Shown piece after piece: positions 31,789 through 40,256 of a stretch of DNA of 64,000 bases. The stretch's first letter is position 1. Each line of letters starts with the position of its first letter. The notes under the pieces were generated by a model. The model was not told the DNA's origin. It worked only from the letters and a program-made list of their open reading frames with translations, and searched no databases. The stretch lies in assembly GCF_001500025.1 (NCBI RefSeq), contig NZ_LQIW01000012.1, positions 310,001 through 374,000 on the forward strand, in the 5' to 3' direction. A program made the position numbers and the translations under genes. This DNA is from Mycobacterium sp. IS-1590. Lineage in GTDB: Bacteria; Actinomycetota; Actinomycetes; Mycobacteriales; Mycobacteriaceae.

Positions 31789-32795
31789 ACGGTACTTCGG
31801 CGCGCACCTACAACCAGGGCCACATCCCGCGTTCGCACGATGGGCGCAGACGCATCAGCATCTACTGGACGTGGAGCTACCCCTGGGAGGCACAGCGCAA
31901 CACAGGAGAGATGTACAACCGGTTCTCGACGATGACAGAAGTGCGAAACGCACTGTGGCCCAGTTACGAGACGACCGAGTACGACGCCGCTCACTTCCTG
32001 CAGGGCATCGCGGGAACGCTGGAACTCTTCCATCGGTCGACGCTGGCCTTCCAAGCGCTGGCCGGGGAGGCGACCGGACATCCGGTGGCGGTCTTTCAGC
32101 GCATCGACCAGGCCGGGTATCAACTGCCGATCGACGAGCGGATCCTCGAAGACACCGACACCCTGATGGTCTTCGGGCTCGACCACATCCTGTCCGAACA
32201 GGAGGCCGCTCCCGAGGAGATTGCCGCTATCGAGCGGTGGCTGCAGCGAGAGGGCACATGCCTGCTGCTCGCCCCGCATCACGATGTCGGCTTCAGCGAC
32301 GACTTCACGCAGCGGCAGATGGAATTCGAACACCACGGCGATCCGTTGGTCCCGCGCCAGCAGCGGTTCGGGCAGTACACCCGGTCGCTGATGGCGGCGC
32401 TCGATGTCCCCGTCCTCAACAAGTGGGGTCTGCGACCCGCGGTCGTGCCGGGCACACGCGAAATCGCGCCCCTGACCGGGAACCACGATCTCGATTCGGC
32501 CGACCTACTCGCCAACGTCACGACATTCAACTTCCACCCGCACCTGCCCCACTACGAGTTGACCGCACCCGAGAGCGACGGCGTTCGGGTACTCGGCCGT
32601 CAGCGTGTGGACCCCGACCGACCGCACCCGTTCACCGCCGACGGCACCCGCGAGTTCAACGCGCTCATCTGGATGCCCCCGGCGGGCCAGCGCGCCGGGG
32701 ACATCGTGCTGATCGACTCGACCCATTTCACGACGCTGTTCGGGGGAACCGACAGCCTTCGCAACCTGTGGCACAACCTGGCCGCCATGCGGTGA
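31785..32795 (+). CDS. Unrecognised protein with possible GATase1-like fold, last gene of DyP operon
   Basis: A 336-residue soluble protein. A stretch at about 120-170 (DTDTLMVFGLDHILSEQEAAPEEIAAIERWLQREGTCLLLAPHHDVG-like sequence) looks like the strand-turn-helix of class I glutamine amidotransferase or ThuA-type folds, where a cofactor-free Rossmann-like core tests a line of sight of the kind 'it is an open set, width-limited'. No nucleophilic Cys elbow is seen, but the His pair in PHHDVGFSDD and the His cluster FNFHPHLPHYEL could bind metal. It is coupled by ATGA to the peroxidase gene. The function is unknown. Confidence 0.7.
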   Translation: MNGTSARTYNQGHIPRSHDGRRRISIYWTWSYPWEAQRNTGEMYNRFSTMTEVRNALWPSYETTEYDAAHFLQGIAGTLELFHRSTLAFQALAGEATGHPVAVFQRIDQAGYQLPIDERILEDTDTLMVFGLDHILSEQEAAPEEIAAIERWLQREGTCLLLAPHHDVGFSDDFTQRQMEFEHHGDPLVPRQQRFGQYTRSLMAALDVPVLNKWGLRPAVVPGTREIAPLTGNHDLDSADLLANVTTFNFHPHLPHYELTAPESDGVRVLGRQRVDPDRPHPFTADGTREFNALIWMPPAGQRAGDIVLIDSTHFTTLFGGTDSLRNLWHNLAAMR

Positions 32796-32821
32796 ACACC
32801 GCACTCCTGTCCCCGACAGCG

Positions 32822-33610
32822 TCAGCGGGGCTGGTTCGGCACGCCGGGGAACAGTTGCTCGGTCGGACCGGATGTCACGTAACCGCCGAGTTTCGTCACC
32901 AGGTGCGGTGCGAACACCGCGCCGTACATGAGATGCCCCACCACGACGACGGCGGCGATCGACAGCACTGACGATCCGACACGGCTCGTCGAGCGTTTGT
33001 CCGCCCACACCTCGATCACGTTGCGCCCCTGCGCGTCGACACGCCCGAGGAGATAGGTGAACACCATCATCTGCAGGCCCATCGCGAACGCGTCGTAGAG
33101 CGGATACTGAAACCTGCTGCCCTCGAAGATCGCCAGTCCCGGAATCACATATCCGTAGTAGAAGACCCCCAGACGCGGACCGAAGAACCCGTTGAACAGC
33201 AGCGCCCAGCAGAACCCGACGAGCAGACCCACGATCAGCAGTGTCTGTGGTCTGCGCCAACCGAATCGCCGGATCAGCCCCCGCCCGAGCGCTGCGCCGA
33301 TCACCGCGGGCAACACGAAGTAGGGGATGTATCCAATCGGCACCGATGACGGAAGCCCGCCGCCCCACGTCATGTTCATCGGCCACCACGACGGCATGCG
33401 CGGCAGCGCGGGCGGGAACTGGGCGTACACCGCCCAGTCGTAAGGTGCCTCGATCCACGAGAACGAGATCGCCGAAATCGACAGCAACAACAGAGGATGG
33501 AGGCGGCCGCGCCGGATGCTCAGATACACGCCGTAGGCCAGGAACAACACTCCGCCGACGTAGGCGAAGGACAAGCCGACGATCAGCGCCGGCGTCAGCT
33601 CGGTGCTCAT
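32822..33610 (-). CDS. AveC-like multi-pass membrane protein, copy 1
   Basis: A 262-residue membrane protein with about seven hydrophobic segments. It aligns by eye with the larger AveC-like protein at 41129-42274 (WIEAPYDWAVYAQFPPALPR versus WQDPIMNWSPFAVYNPELAH; a GYxxxF...GP/PA segment; a SRFQYPLYDA versus DTYQFPLIWE segment). AveC itself catalyses spiroketal formation in avermectin synthesis; mycobacterial relatives are uncharacterised. ATG 33610 is chosen because it overlaps the stop of a 39-residue gene (ATGA). It lies divergent from a TetR gene. Confidence 0.7.
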   Translation of the reverse strand: MSTELTPALIVGLSFAYVGGVLFLAYGVYLSIRRGRLHPLLLLSISAISFSWIEAPYDWAVYAQFPPALPRMPSWWPMNMTWGGGLPSSVPIGYIPYFVLPAVIGAALGRGLIRRFGWRRPQTLLIVGLLVGFCWALLFNGFFGPRLGVFYYGYVIPGLAIFEGSRFQYPLYDAFAMGLQMMVFTYLLGRVDAQGRNVIEVWADKRSTSRVGSSVLSIAAVVVVGHLMYGAVFAPHLVTKLGGYVTSGPTEQLFPGVPNQPR

Positions 33611-33726
33611 CGGTCGTCCTCGGTGATCGCCGTCTGGCCGCGCGCTTCGGGATCGAAGTACAGCACCAGACCGACGATCAACACGAGCAGCCCGAACAGC
33701 GTTCCGAGCATGATGAGTTGGCCCAT
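33607..33726 (-). CDS. 39-residue single-span membrane protein
   Basis: ATG at 33726, preceded by GGAAGGGA at seven bases, opens a 39-codon frame. Residues about 3-23 (LIMLGTLFGLLVLIVGLVLYF) are a clear transmembrane helix, followed by a charged tail ending in TAITEDDR. Its TGA overlaps the ATG of the AveC-like gene. It is too short for routine gene finding. It may be a partner of the AveC-like protein or only a coupling ORF; the ribosome site and helix favour a real peptide. Confidence 0.65.
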   Translation of the reverse strand: MGQLIMLGTLFGLLVLIVGLVLYFDPEARGQTAITEDDR

Positions 33727-33756
33727 GACCACGTCCCTTCCGCAACCTCGCCAGCT

Positions 33757-33776
33757 GTAATAGTGCACACTATTAC
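33757..33776. promoter_or_regulatory. Palindromic operator in the TetR/AveC-like divergent promoter
   Basis: GTAATAGTG-CA-CACTATTAC: nine-base perfect arms with a two-base centre, 31 bases upstream of the small membrane gene start and 38 bases upstream of the TetR start. It is the expected site for the adjacent TetR. A related site AATAG-N6-CTATT is found at 52560-52575. Confidence 0.7.
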
Positions 33777-33813
33777 CAGTACTGCGGTCAAGGGACGACT
33801 ATCGTCAGGTGCC

Positions 33814-34470
33814 GTGCCTCAGCGACGTTCGTCGAAGAAGGGATCCGCCCTGCAGGCTCCTGCCGGGCGCAGGGCCCCCGGCGAGGCCAGGCGGCTCCTG
33901 CTCGACGCCGCCCGTGAACTGTTCGCGCGCCGGGACTATCGCAGCACCACCACCCGGGAGATCGCCGAGGCGGCCGGCGTCACCGAATATCTGCTGTTCC
34001 GCCATTTCGGCTCCAAGGCGGGTCTGTTTCGGGAAGCCCTGGTTCTCCCGTTCACCGACTTCGTCGAAGACTTCGGTAAGACCTGGCAGGCCGTCATCCC
34101 CGACAAGGTCACCGAGGAGGAACTGACCCGGCAGTTCGTCGGCCGCCTCTACGACGTTCTCATCGAGCATCGCGGTCTGCTGCTGACCCTCGTTTCCGCC
34201 GACGGCCTGACCGAGGAGGAGATCGACAGCGCCGGTATCGCCGACATCAGACGCGCGCTCACACTGCTCGGTCAGATCAGCGGCGAAGGTATCCGCCTGC
34301 GCGGCCTGCGATCGGATCAGCCCGATCTGCCCGCCCATTCGACGGTCGCGATGATCGTCGGCATGGTGGCCCTGCGTTCCACCTTCTTCGGCAACAGGCC
34401 GCCGTCGCGGCAGGCGATCGTCGACGAACTCGTGCAGGCGATCCTGCACGGCTTCCTACACCGGCCCTAA
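33814..34470 (+). CDS. TetR-family regulator
   Basis: A 218-residue TetR protein: HTH at about 27-73 (LLLDAARELFARRDYRSTTTREIAEAAGVTEYLLFRHFGSKAGLF) and a C-terminal ligand/dimer domain. It is divergent from the 39-residue and AveC-like genes with a palindrome between them. GTG 33814 is preceded by TATCGT 8 bases upstream and no ribosome site, so the transcript may be leaderless. The end overlaps the convergent SDR gene by 4 bases. The ligand is unknown. Confidence 0.85.
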   Translation: MPQRRSSKKGSALQAPAGRRAPGEARRLLLDAARELFARRDYRSTTTREIAEAAGVTEYLLFRHFGSKAGLFREALVLPFTDFVEDFGKTWQAVIPDKVTEEELTRQFVGRLYDVLIEHRGLLLTLVSADGLTEEEIDSAGIADIRRALTLLGQISGEGIRLRGLRSDQPDLPAHSTVAMIVGMVALRSTFFGNRPPSRQAIVDELVQAILHGFLHRP

Positions 34471-35345
34471 CCGCCGGGCCCGTTGGGCCATTTGAGCAGC
34501 GAACCGGCGTCCACCCGGATGTGCTGGCCGGTGATGTAGCGGCTGTCGTCGCTGGCCAGAAACACCCCGAGGTTCGCCATGTCCTCGGGCTCGATGTACG
34601 GAATCGGCATGGCCTGAAAGAGGGAGAACAGCGGTTCGGCGTCCTCGCGGGTCGGTGTCTTGCCTTCGGCCTTCAGGTCGGGCCGGAACACGCCGTACAT
34701 CCCCTCGTTCTGCAGCAGGTGGGTGTTGCAGTTCGTCGGGTGGATGGCGTTGATGCGAATCATCCGCGGCGCCAGGTGAAGACACATCTCGTCGACGTAC
34801 TCGATCACGACGCGTTTGCTCCAGCCGTACCCGGCACCGCCGGGCCCCATGTCCGGGCTCGTCGTGGTGCCGCGGATCATGCCCGCCGTGGAACCGGTGA
34901 CGATGACCGACGCACCGTCGGGCAGGTGCGGGAGCGCCACCGCGACGGTGTTCATCACGCCGAGCAGGTCCACGTCCGACGCGTCGACGAAGCCCATCGG
35001 GTCGGGGTTGCCCATGGCCATCGGCAGAATCCCGGCGTTGGCCACCACGATGTCGATCTTCCCGAGATCGGCCACCCCCGCCTCCGCCGCCTCCCGCAGC
35101 TCGTGTCGCTCACGGACGTCGGCCACCCGGGCGACGACGCGACGGCCGATCTCCTTGACCGCTCGCTCGGTTTCGGAGAGATCCTCGGGCGTGGCGAGCG
35201 GATACGGATTCGACGGAATGTCACGACAGATGTCGACCGCGATGATGTCGGCGCCTTCTTTTGCCATCGCGATCGCATGTGCGCGACCCTGACCACGGGC
35301 GGCCCCCGTGATGAAAGCGACCTTGCCCTCGAGCTTTCCGGTCAT
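34467..35345 (-). CDS. Mycofactocin-coupled-type SDR oxidoreductase
   Basis: A 292-residue short-chain dehydrogenase. TGAARGQGRAHA replaces the usual TGxxxGIG, and with IAVDIC...YPLATPEDL, VADVRE, VANAGILPM and the inserted loop after YGWSK it fits the mycofactocin-coupled SDR group, which keeps NAD tightly bound and uses mycofactocin as external electron carrier (family knowledge). Catalytic Ser lies in VTGSTAGM and Tyr/Lys in YGWSK. ATG 35345 has AAGGAG upstream. It is the last gene of the eight-gene leftward operon that begins at 43390. Confidence 0.85.
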   Translation of the reverse strand: MTGKLEGKVAFITGAARGQGRAHAIAMAKEGADIIAVDICRDIPSNPYPLATPEDLSETERAVKEIGRRVVARVADVRERHELREAAEAGVADLGKIDIVVANAGILPMAMGNPDPMGFVDASDVDLLGVMNTVAVALPHLPDGASVIVTGSTAGMIRGTTTSPDMGPGGAGYGWSKRVVIEYVDEMCLHLAPRMIRINAIHPTNCNTHLLQNEGMYGVFRPDLKAEGKTPTREDAEPLFSLFQAMPIPYIEPEDMANLGVFLASDDSRYITGQHIRVDAGSLLKWPNGPGG

Positions 35346-35370
35346 ATTTTTCGCTCCTTCGATTTTTGGG

Positions 35371-36639
35371 TCAGCCGATCGGGGCGAACGTGATGTGCAG
35401 TTCGCTGAGCCCTCGCATGATGAACGTCGGTTCATAGGTGAAGCGCCGGTCCTCCGGCGGCCCGTGGTGCTCGATGGAGATCGCGATGTCGGTCATCCGG
35501 TCGAGAATCCGGTTCAACGAGATTCGCCCTTCCGCCCGGGCCAGCGGCGCGCCCGGGCAGGAATGGACGCCGCGGATGAACGCGATCTGCTCGCGCACGT
35601 TCGGCCGGTCCGCTCGGAAGGTGTTGGGATCGGAGAACTTCCGTTCATCGCGGTTACAGGCACCGGGAAGCAGCATCACCGTCGTACCCGCAGGCACCTC
35701 GACCTCACCGATCTTCGTCGTGGTGCGTGCCATCCGGAAGTGCGACTTGACCGGGCTTTCCATCCGCAACGTCTCTTCGAGGAAGGCGGGGATCTTGCTG
35801 CGGTCGTCGCGCAGTTCCTCCTCCGCGCCCGGGTTGTCGGCGATGAAACGCACCGCAGAACTGACCAGCTTCGTGGTGGTCTCGGTGCCCGCTGCGAACA
35901 GGAACGTCGACAGGTTCATGACGTCCTCGATGTCGGGCGTCGAACCGTCTTCGTGCTTGGCCTGCGCCAGCTCGGTCAGCACATCCGCGCGCGGCGAGCT
36001 CCTGCGGTCCTCGATGTAGGAGTAGAACTTCTCGTTGAGCCACTCCAGCGGATTGTGCGAGGTCGGCGCCTCCTTGCCGAGCTCGCCGACGGTTTCGAGC
36101 GCGAAGACCTCCTTGAACTCGTCGTGATCTTCCATCGGCACACCGAGGAGGTCGGCAATGACCAGCAGCGAGAACGGCTTGGCATAGGCGGACAGGAATT
36201 CACAGCTGCCCTTGTCGAGGAACGTGTCGAGCTGCTGGTCGGCCAAGCGCCACATGAAGTCTTCGTTCTCCTTCAGGCGTTTGGGGGTGATGAGCTTGTT
36301 CAGTAGGCCGCGGGTGCGGGTGTGCAGCGGCGGGTCCTGCGACGTGATGTGTTCGGCCATCGGCACAGCGGCGCGGTGTTCTTCGATCAGCTCGCTGACG
36401 TCATCGGACTCCCCGGGCCCGAAGGGCATGCCCGAGAATGGACCGGCGACCGATACGCAGGATGAGAACGCGGGGTCCTTGTAGACGGCGAGCGCCTCGT
36501 CGTAACCGGTCACGGCGAGCACATTGAACGGGGTCGCCGGCGCCACCGGGCATTTGGACCGCAGATGATCGAAATACGGATACGGGTCGGGGACGAGCGT
36601 CGCGTCGGTGAAGAAGTCGACGGTATCGAAATCGGTCAC
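35371..36639 (-). CDS. Cytochrome P450 (first of three)
   Basis: A 422-residue class I bacterial P450. The I-helix oxygen motif is FAAGTETTTKL, the K-helix E-x-x-R is ETLRMESPV, and the haem loop is FIRGVHSCPGAPLARAEG with Cys about residue 360; the Ser/Pro around the Cys differ from the commoner G-x-H-x-C-L-G. GTG 36639 follows AGGAG by six bases and overlaps the upstream SDR stop (GTGA). No ferredoxin gene is nearby, so electron partners must be encoded elsewhere. The substrate is unknown. Confidence 0.9.
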   Translation of the reverse strand: MTDFDTVDFFTDATLVPDPYPYFDHLRSKCPVAPATPFNVLAVTGYDEALAVYKDPAFSSCVSVAGPFSGMPFGPGESDDVSELIEEHRAAVPMAEHITSQDPPLHTRTRGLLNKLITPKRLKENEDFMWRLADQQLDTFLDKGSCEFLSAYAKPFSLLVIADLLGVPMEDHDEFKEVFALETVGELGKEAPTSHNPLEWLNEKFYSYIEDRRSSPRADVLTELAQAKHEDGSTPDIEDVMNLSTFLFAAGTETTTKLVSSAVRFIADNPGAEEELRDDRSKIPAFLEETLRMESPVKSHFRMARTTTKIGEVEVPAGTTVMLLPGACNRDERKFSDPNTFRADRPNVREQIAFIRGVHSCPGAPLARAEGRISLNRILDRMTDIAISIEHHGPPEDRRFTYEPTFIMRGLSELHITFAPIG

Positions 36640-37547
36640 AACACACTCCTGGTTGCTTCTGTCACGTAGGCGTCGTCGATGCTCATGATCGTGTCGAGGT
36701 TCTCGGCGATGTCGTCGGCCGTGAGCGGCTGCTTCCACATGCCTTGGGTGCGCACGACCGCCAGGCGGGAGACACCGCCCATCCCGGTCATCAAGACCTC
36801 ACCGTTGAGTGGGCACGACTCGTGCGCGAGGAAAGCCGCTGCGGGAGCGCACAGCTCGGGGGGCATGCTGGCGTTGATCTCGGCCATCATGTCTTCTGAC
36901 ATGCCGTACAGTTCGGCCAGTTGTCGGCCCTGCGAGGCGGACATGCGGGTGTATGCCCGTGGCGCGATCGCATTGACCGCGATTCCGTGGGCCGCGCCCT
37001 CGGTGGCGAGGTTGCGGGTCAGCCCCCACACCGCCCCCTTGGCGGCGCCGTAGCTCGTCAGTTCGGGAATGCCGCCGAGCATCGCCTCGGAGACGGTGTT
37101 GACGATTCGCCCCCGGCCGGCCTTGATGAGATGCGGCCATGCCGCCCGCGTGACGAAAAGCGTTCCGAAGTAATGCACGTCGAGCATTCTGCGGACCCTG
37201 CTCTCCGACAGCGTCTCGAACAGCCCCGGGTCATGGACGCCGGCGTTGTTGACCACCGCGTCGATGTGTCCGAACTCTTCGACTGCGGTGTCCACGACGG
37301 CCCACGCCCCCGACTCGTCGGCGACCGACGTGCTGCACGCCACCGCCCGGCCGCCGGCTTGCACGATTTCCTCGACCACTGAGTCGGCCGGTCGCGATGC
37401 GCATGCGCGGCCGTCGATCTCCGCCCCGTTGTCGGCGACGACGACGCAGGCCCCCTTGGCCGCGAGTAGCAGCGCGTGGCCGCGGCCGATCCCCCGGCCG
37501 CCACCGGTGACGACCACCACCCTGTCGTCGAAGCGAAGCTCGCTCAC
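36636..37547 (-). CDS. SDR oxidoreductase of the P450 operon
   Basis: A 303-residue SDR with TGGGRGIGRGHA, NNAGVHDP, VSEAML and YGAAKGA (Y-x3-K). The extended C-terminus (QGMWKQPLTADDIAENLDTIMSID) and VVVADNGAEIDG adenine-binding strand recall the large hydroxyacyl-CoA/17-beta-HSD-type SDRs, shared with the SDR at 46.1 kb. GTG 37547 overlaps the stop of the upstream P450 (GTGA); its stop overlaps the next P450 start. It probably oxidises a hydroxylated ring or acyl-CoA intermediate. Confidence 0.88.
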   Translation of the reverse strand: MSELRFDDRVVVVTGGGRGIGRGHALLLAAKGACVVVADNGAEIDGRACASRPADSVVEEIVQAGGRAVACSTSVADESGAWAVVDTAVEEFGHIDAVVNNAGVHDPGLFETLSESRVRRMLDVHYFGTLFVTRAAWPHLIKAGRGRIVNTVSEAMLGGIPELTSYGAAKGAVWGLTRNLATEGAAHGIAVNAIAPRAYTRMSASQGRQLAELYGMSEDMMAEINASMPPELCAPAAAFLAHESCPLNGEVLMTGMGGVSRLAVVRTQGMWKQPLTADDIAENLDTIMSIDDAYVTEATRSVL

Positions 37548-38767
37548 GGGCCGGCCGACGGGTCGAAGACGATGGGCAGCGCGGTCGGCGAACGGAATAC
37601 CTGCCCGCGGATGTAGGCTTCGTCGGCCCCCGGGTCGAGCCGCAGGTTGGGCAGGCGGTCCAGCAGAAGGTTGAGCGCGACGCGCATCTCCAGGCGTGCC
37701 AGATGCATACCCAGGCAGACGTGTACCCCGTGGCCCCAACCGATGTTCGCCTTGGCTTCGCGGAAGATGTCGAACTGGTCCGGCTGTGGGAAGCGCTCAT
37801 CCTGCCGGTTGGCCGCACCCAACACCGGCATCACCGACGAACCCTCGGGAATGTGGACTCCACCGAGTTCGGTGTCGCGGCTCGCGATCCGGGTGATCAT
37901 GCTCAGCGGTGGCTCCCAACGCACCGCCTCCTCGATCGCCTGCGGTATCAAGGACCGGTCGGCCCGGATCGCGTCGAGCTGTTCGGGGTTTGACAACAAG
38001 CCGAACAACAGGTTCCCCAGCGACCGGTACGTCGTCTCCACGCCCGCGGGCAGCAGCAACCGCAGAAACGAGAAGATCTCTTCGTCGGAGAGTTTTTCCC
38101 CGTCGATCTCGGCCGCGCCCAGCCGGCTGATCAAGTCGTCGCGCGGTTCCTCGCGTCGCGCCGCCAGAATCGGCCGGAAGTAGTCGGCCAGCGCCGTCGA
38201 CGCCTCCCGCCCGCGCTCCGGGTTGATGGTGAACGACAGCAACGAGATCGACCACTTCTGGAACTGCGCGTAGTCGTCCTGCGGCAGGCCCAGCAACCCG
38301 GCGATGATCAGCGTCGGGTACGGGAAGTTGAACTCCTTGACAAGGTCGACACGTCCCCGGCCGGCGAAGCGGTCGATCAGCGCATTGCCGATCTTGGTCA
38401 CCAGCGTGTCTTCCCAACGGGCCAAGGCCTTTTGCGAGAACACCTTGGCCACCAACGCCCGGTGCCTGCCGTGTTCGGGTTCGTCCATACCGAGCATCAC
38501 ATGCTTGCCGAACACATCTCCGAACGCCTGGATGATGATCGCCGACGAGAACGTCTCGTTGTCCCGCAGCATCTGCTGGGCCTCTTCATAGCGATAAACC
38601 ATGACGATCGGCTTACCCTCTTGCCCTGGGACGCCGGGGATCTCGATCTTCTGGATCGGTTCCTCGCGGCGCAACCTCGCCATCTCCGTGTAGGGGTCAC
38701 GCACATCGCCGGACACGAAGTCGTCGAATTCTCCGAAGTCCTCGAGGTCGTCAAACAACAGTTGCAT
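37544..38767 (-). CDS. Cytochrome P450 (second of three)
   Basis: A 407-residue P450. I-helix LLPAGVETTYRSL, K-helix EEAVRWEPPL, haem loop GWGHGVHVCLGMHLARLEM with Cys about residue 350. ATG 38767 is chosen for the AGGAG site eight bases upstream; preceding in-frame codons are Arg/Pro-rich. It begins 11 bases after the aldehyde dehydrogenase stop in the same operon, and overlaps the SDR gene downstream by 4 bases. It belongs to a different subfamily from the P450 at 35371 judging from the haem loop. Confidence 0.9.
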   Translation of the reverse strand: MQLLFDDLEDFGEFDDFVSGDVRDPYTEMARLRREEPIQKIEIPGVPGQEGKPIVMVYRYEEAQQMLRDNETFSSAIIIQAFGDVFGKHVMLGMDEPEHGRHRALVAKVFSQKALARWEDTLVTKIGNALIDRFAGRGRVDLVKEFNFPYPTLIIAGLLGLPQDDYAQFQKWSISLLSFTINPERGREASTALADYFRPILAARREEPRDDLISRLGAAEIDGEKLSDEEIFSFLRLLLPAGVETTYRSLGNLLFGLLSNPEQLDAIRADRSLIPQAIEEAVRWEPPLSMITRIASRDTELGGVHIPEGSSVMPVLGAANRQDERFPQPDQFDIFREAKANIGWGHGVHVCLGMHLARLEMRVALNLLLDRLPNLRLDPGADEAYIRGQVFRSPTALPIVFDPSAGP

Positions 38768-38777
38768 GGCTTTTCTC

Positions 38778-40256
38778 CTACGAGCCCGCCGGATAGGCGA
38801 CGGACTTGATCTCGGTGTACTGGTCGAACCCGGCGACACCGTTCTGGCGTCCGATACCGCTGGCCTTGTAGCCGCCGAACGGCGTGTCGGCGCCGTACCC
38901 GGCGGTGCCGTTCAACCCGATGAACCCGGCACGAAGTCGCCTGGCCACCGACAGAGCCCTCTCCAGCGTTCCGGCCATCACGTTGCCCGCCAGGCCGTAC
39001 GGGCTGTCATTGGCGATGCGCACCGCGTCGTCCTCGTCCTCGAACGGGATCACCGAGAGCACCGGGCCGAAGATCTCCTCCTGGGCGATCGTCATCGAGT
39101 TGTCGACATTGACGAAAAGCGTTGGCTTGACGAAGAACCCCTTCTCCATACCGTCGGGGGCCTCGGATCCGCCGACGAGCAGCGTCGCGCCCTCCTCCAC
39201 GCCCTTGTCGATGTATCCGCGGATGCGCCCCCGTTGCTTGTCGGAGATGACCGGGCCGCACAACGTGCCGGGGTCCTGCGGATCCCCGGGCGCGACGCCT
39301 TCGTAGATGCCCTTGAGGATCTCGACGCCCTCCTCGTAGCGCGAGCGCGGCAGAAGCAGCCTGGTGGGATTCGCGCAGCCCTGGCCCGCGTGCATACACG
39401 GCGCGATGCCCATCATGCATCCCACCGCGAAGTCCGCGTCCTCCAGCACGATGGTGGCCGACTTGCCCCCCAGTTCGAGGAACAACCGCTTCATCGTCGC
39501 GGCGCCCTTCTCCATGATGCGCCTGCCGACGACGGTGGACCCGGTGAACGAGATCAGGTCCACCTTCGGAGACAAGGTGAGCTCTTCACCGACGAAGTGA
39601 TCCGAGGCGGTGACGACGTTGACGACACCCGGTGGTATGTCGGTGTTCTCGGCGATGAGCCTGCCCAGCCGAGTCGCGTTGTAGGGGGTGTTGGGCGCCG
39701 GTTTGAGCACGACGGTGTTACCGGTGCCCAGGGCCTGGCCGAGCTTCTGGATGGTGACCTCGAATGGAAAGTTCCACGGCACGATCGCCCCGACCACGCC
39801 GACGGGTTCGCGCCAGACTTTGCGGGTGGTGTTGACCCCGGTGACCGACACGAGCGCGTCGCCCAGCGATGTCTCCCAGGGATATTCGTCGATCAGCCGC
39901 GCCGGAAATCTCAGGGCGTCGGACAGCGGCGCATCCAGCTGCGGGCCGTGCGTGATCGCGCGCGGACAGCCCACCTCGAGGATGAGTTCCTCACGCAGCT
40001 CTTCCTGCTCGGACTCGATCGCCTCCTGCAACTGCAGCAGACACTTCTGGCGGAACGCGTGATTCGTCGACCAGTCCGTCTCGTCGAAGGCCCGCCGTGC
40101 CGCGTCGATCGCGCGGTGCATATCGGCCTTCGAGGCATCGGCGACCTCGCCGAGCACCTCCTCGGTCGCGGGGTTGATGTTGGTGAAGGCGCCGGCCTCA
40201 CCGTCGACGAGCTTGCCGTCGATCATCATCTTCGATTCGAAGCGAATGTCAGCCAT
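38778..40256 (-). CDS. Aldehyde dehydrogenase (NAD-dependent)
   Basis: A 492-residue ALDH: NFPFEVTIQKLGQALGTGNTVVLKPAPNTP cofactor region, ISFTGSTVVGRRI, catalytic Glu in LELGGKSA, catalytic Cys in HAGQGCANPTRLLLP, and EIFGPVLSVIPF near the end. It oxidises an aldehyde to an acid, consistent with SDRs and P450s that would make alcohol and aldehyde intermediates. A GAGGAAG ribosome site precedes the ATG, which also overlaps the upstream SDR stop by 8 bases. Confidence 0.93.
   Translation of the reverse strand: MADIRFESKMMIDGKLVDGEAGAFTNINPATEEVLGEVADASKADMHRAIDAARRAFDETDWSTNHAFRQKCLLQLQEAIESEQEELREELILEVGCPRAITHGPQLDAPLSDALRFPARLIDEYPWETSLGDALVSVTGVNTTRKVWREPVGVVGAIVPWNFPFEVTIQKLGQALGTGNTVVLKPAPNTPYNATRLGRLIAENTDIPPGVVNVVTASDHFVGEELTLSPKVDLISFTGSTVVGRRIMEKGAATMKRLFLELGGKSATIVLEDADFAVGCMMGIAPCMHAGQGCANPTRLLLPRSRYEEGVEILKGIYEGVAPGDPQDPGTLCGPVISDKQRGRIRGYIDKGVEEGATLLVGGSEAPDGMEKGFFVKPTLFVNVDNSMTIAQEEIFGPVLSVIPFEDEDDAVRIANDSPYGLAGNVMAGTLERALSVARRLRAGFIGLNGTAGYGADTPFGGYKASGIGRQNGVAGFDQYTEIKSVAYPAGS

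Noticed and set aside
32812..32831. Possible hairpin between the convergent DyP operon and AveC-like gene
   Set aside because: CCCCG/CGGGG arms with a 10-base loop but no U tract, overlapping coding sequence; too weak to call a terminator.
31496..32971. 491-codon forward frame overlapping the DyP and following gene
   Set aside because: Arg/Pro/Ala shadow; the coupled frames ending at 31788 and 32795 are the real genes.
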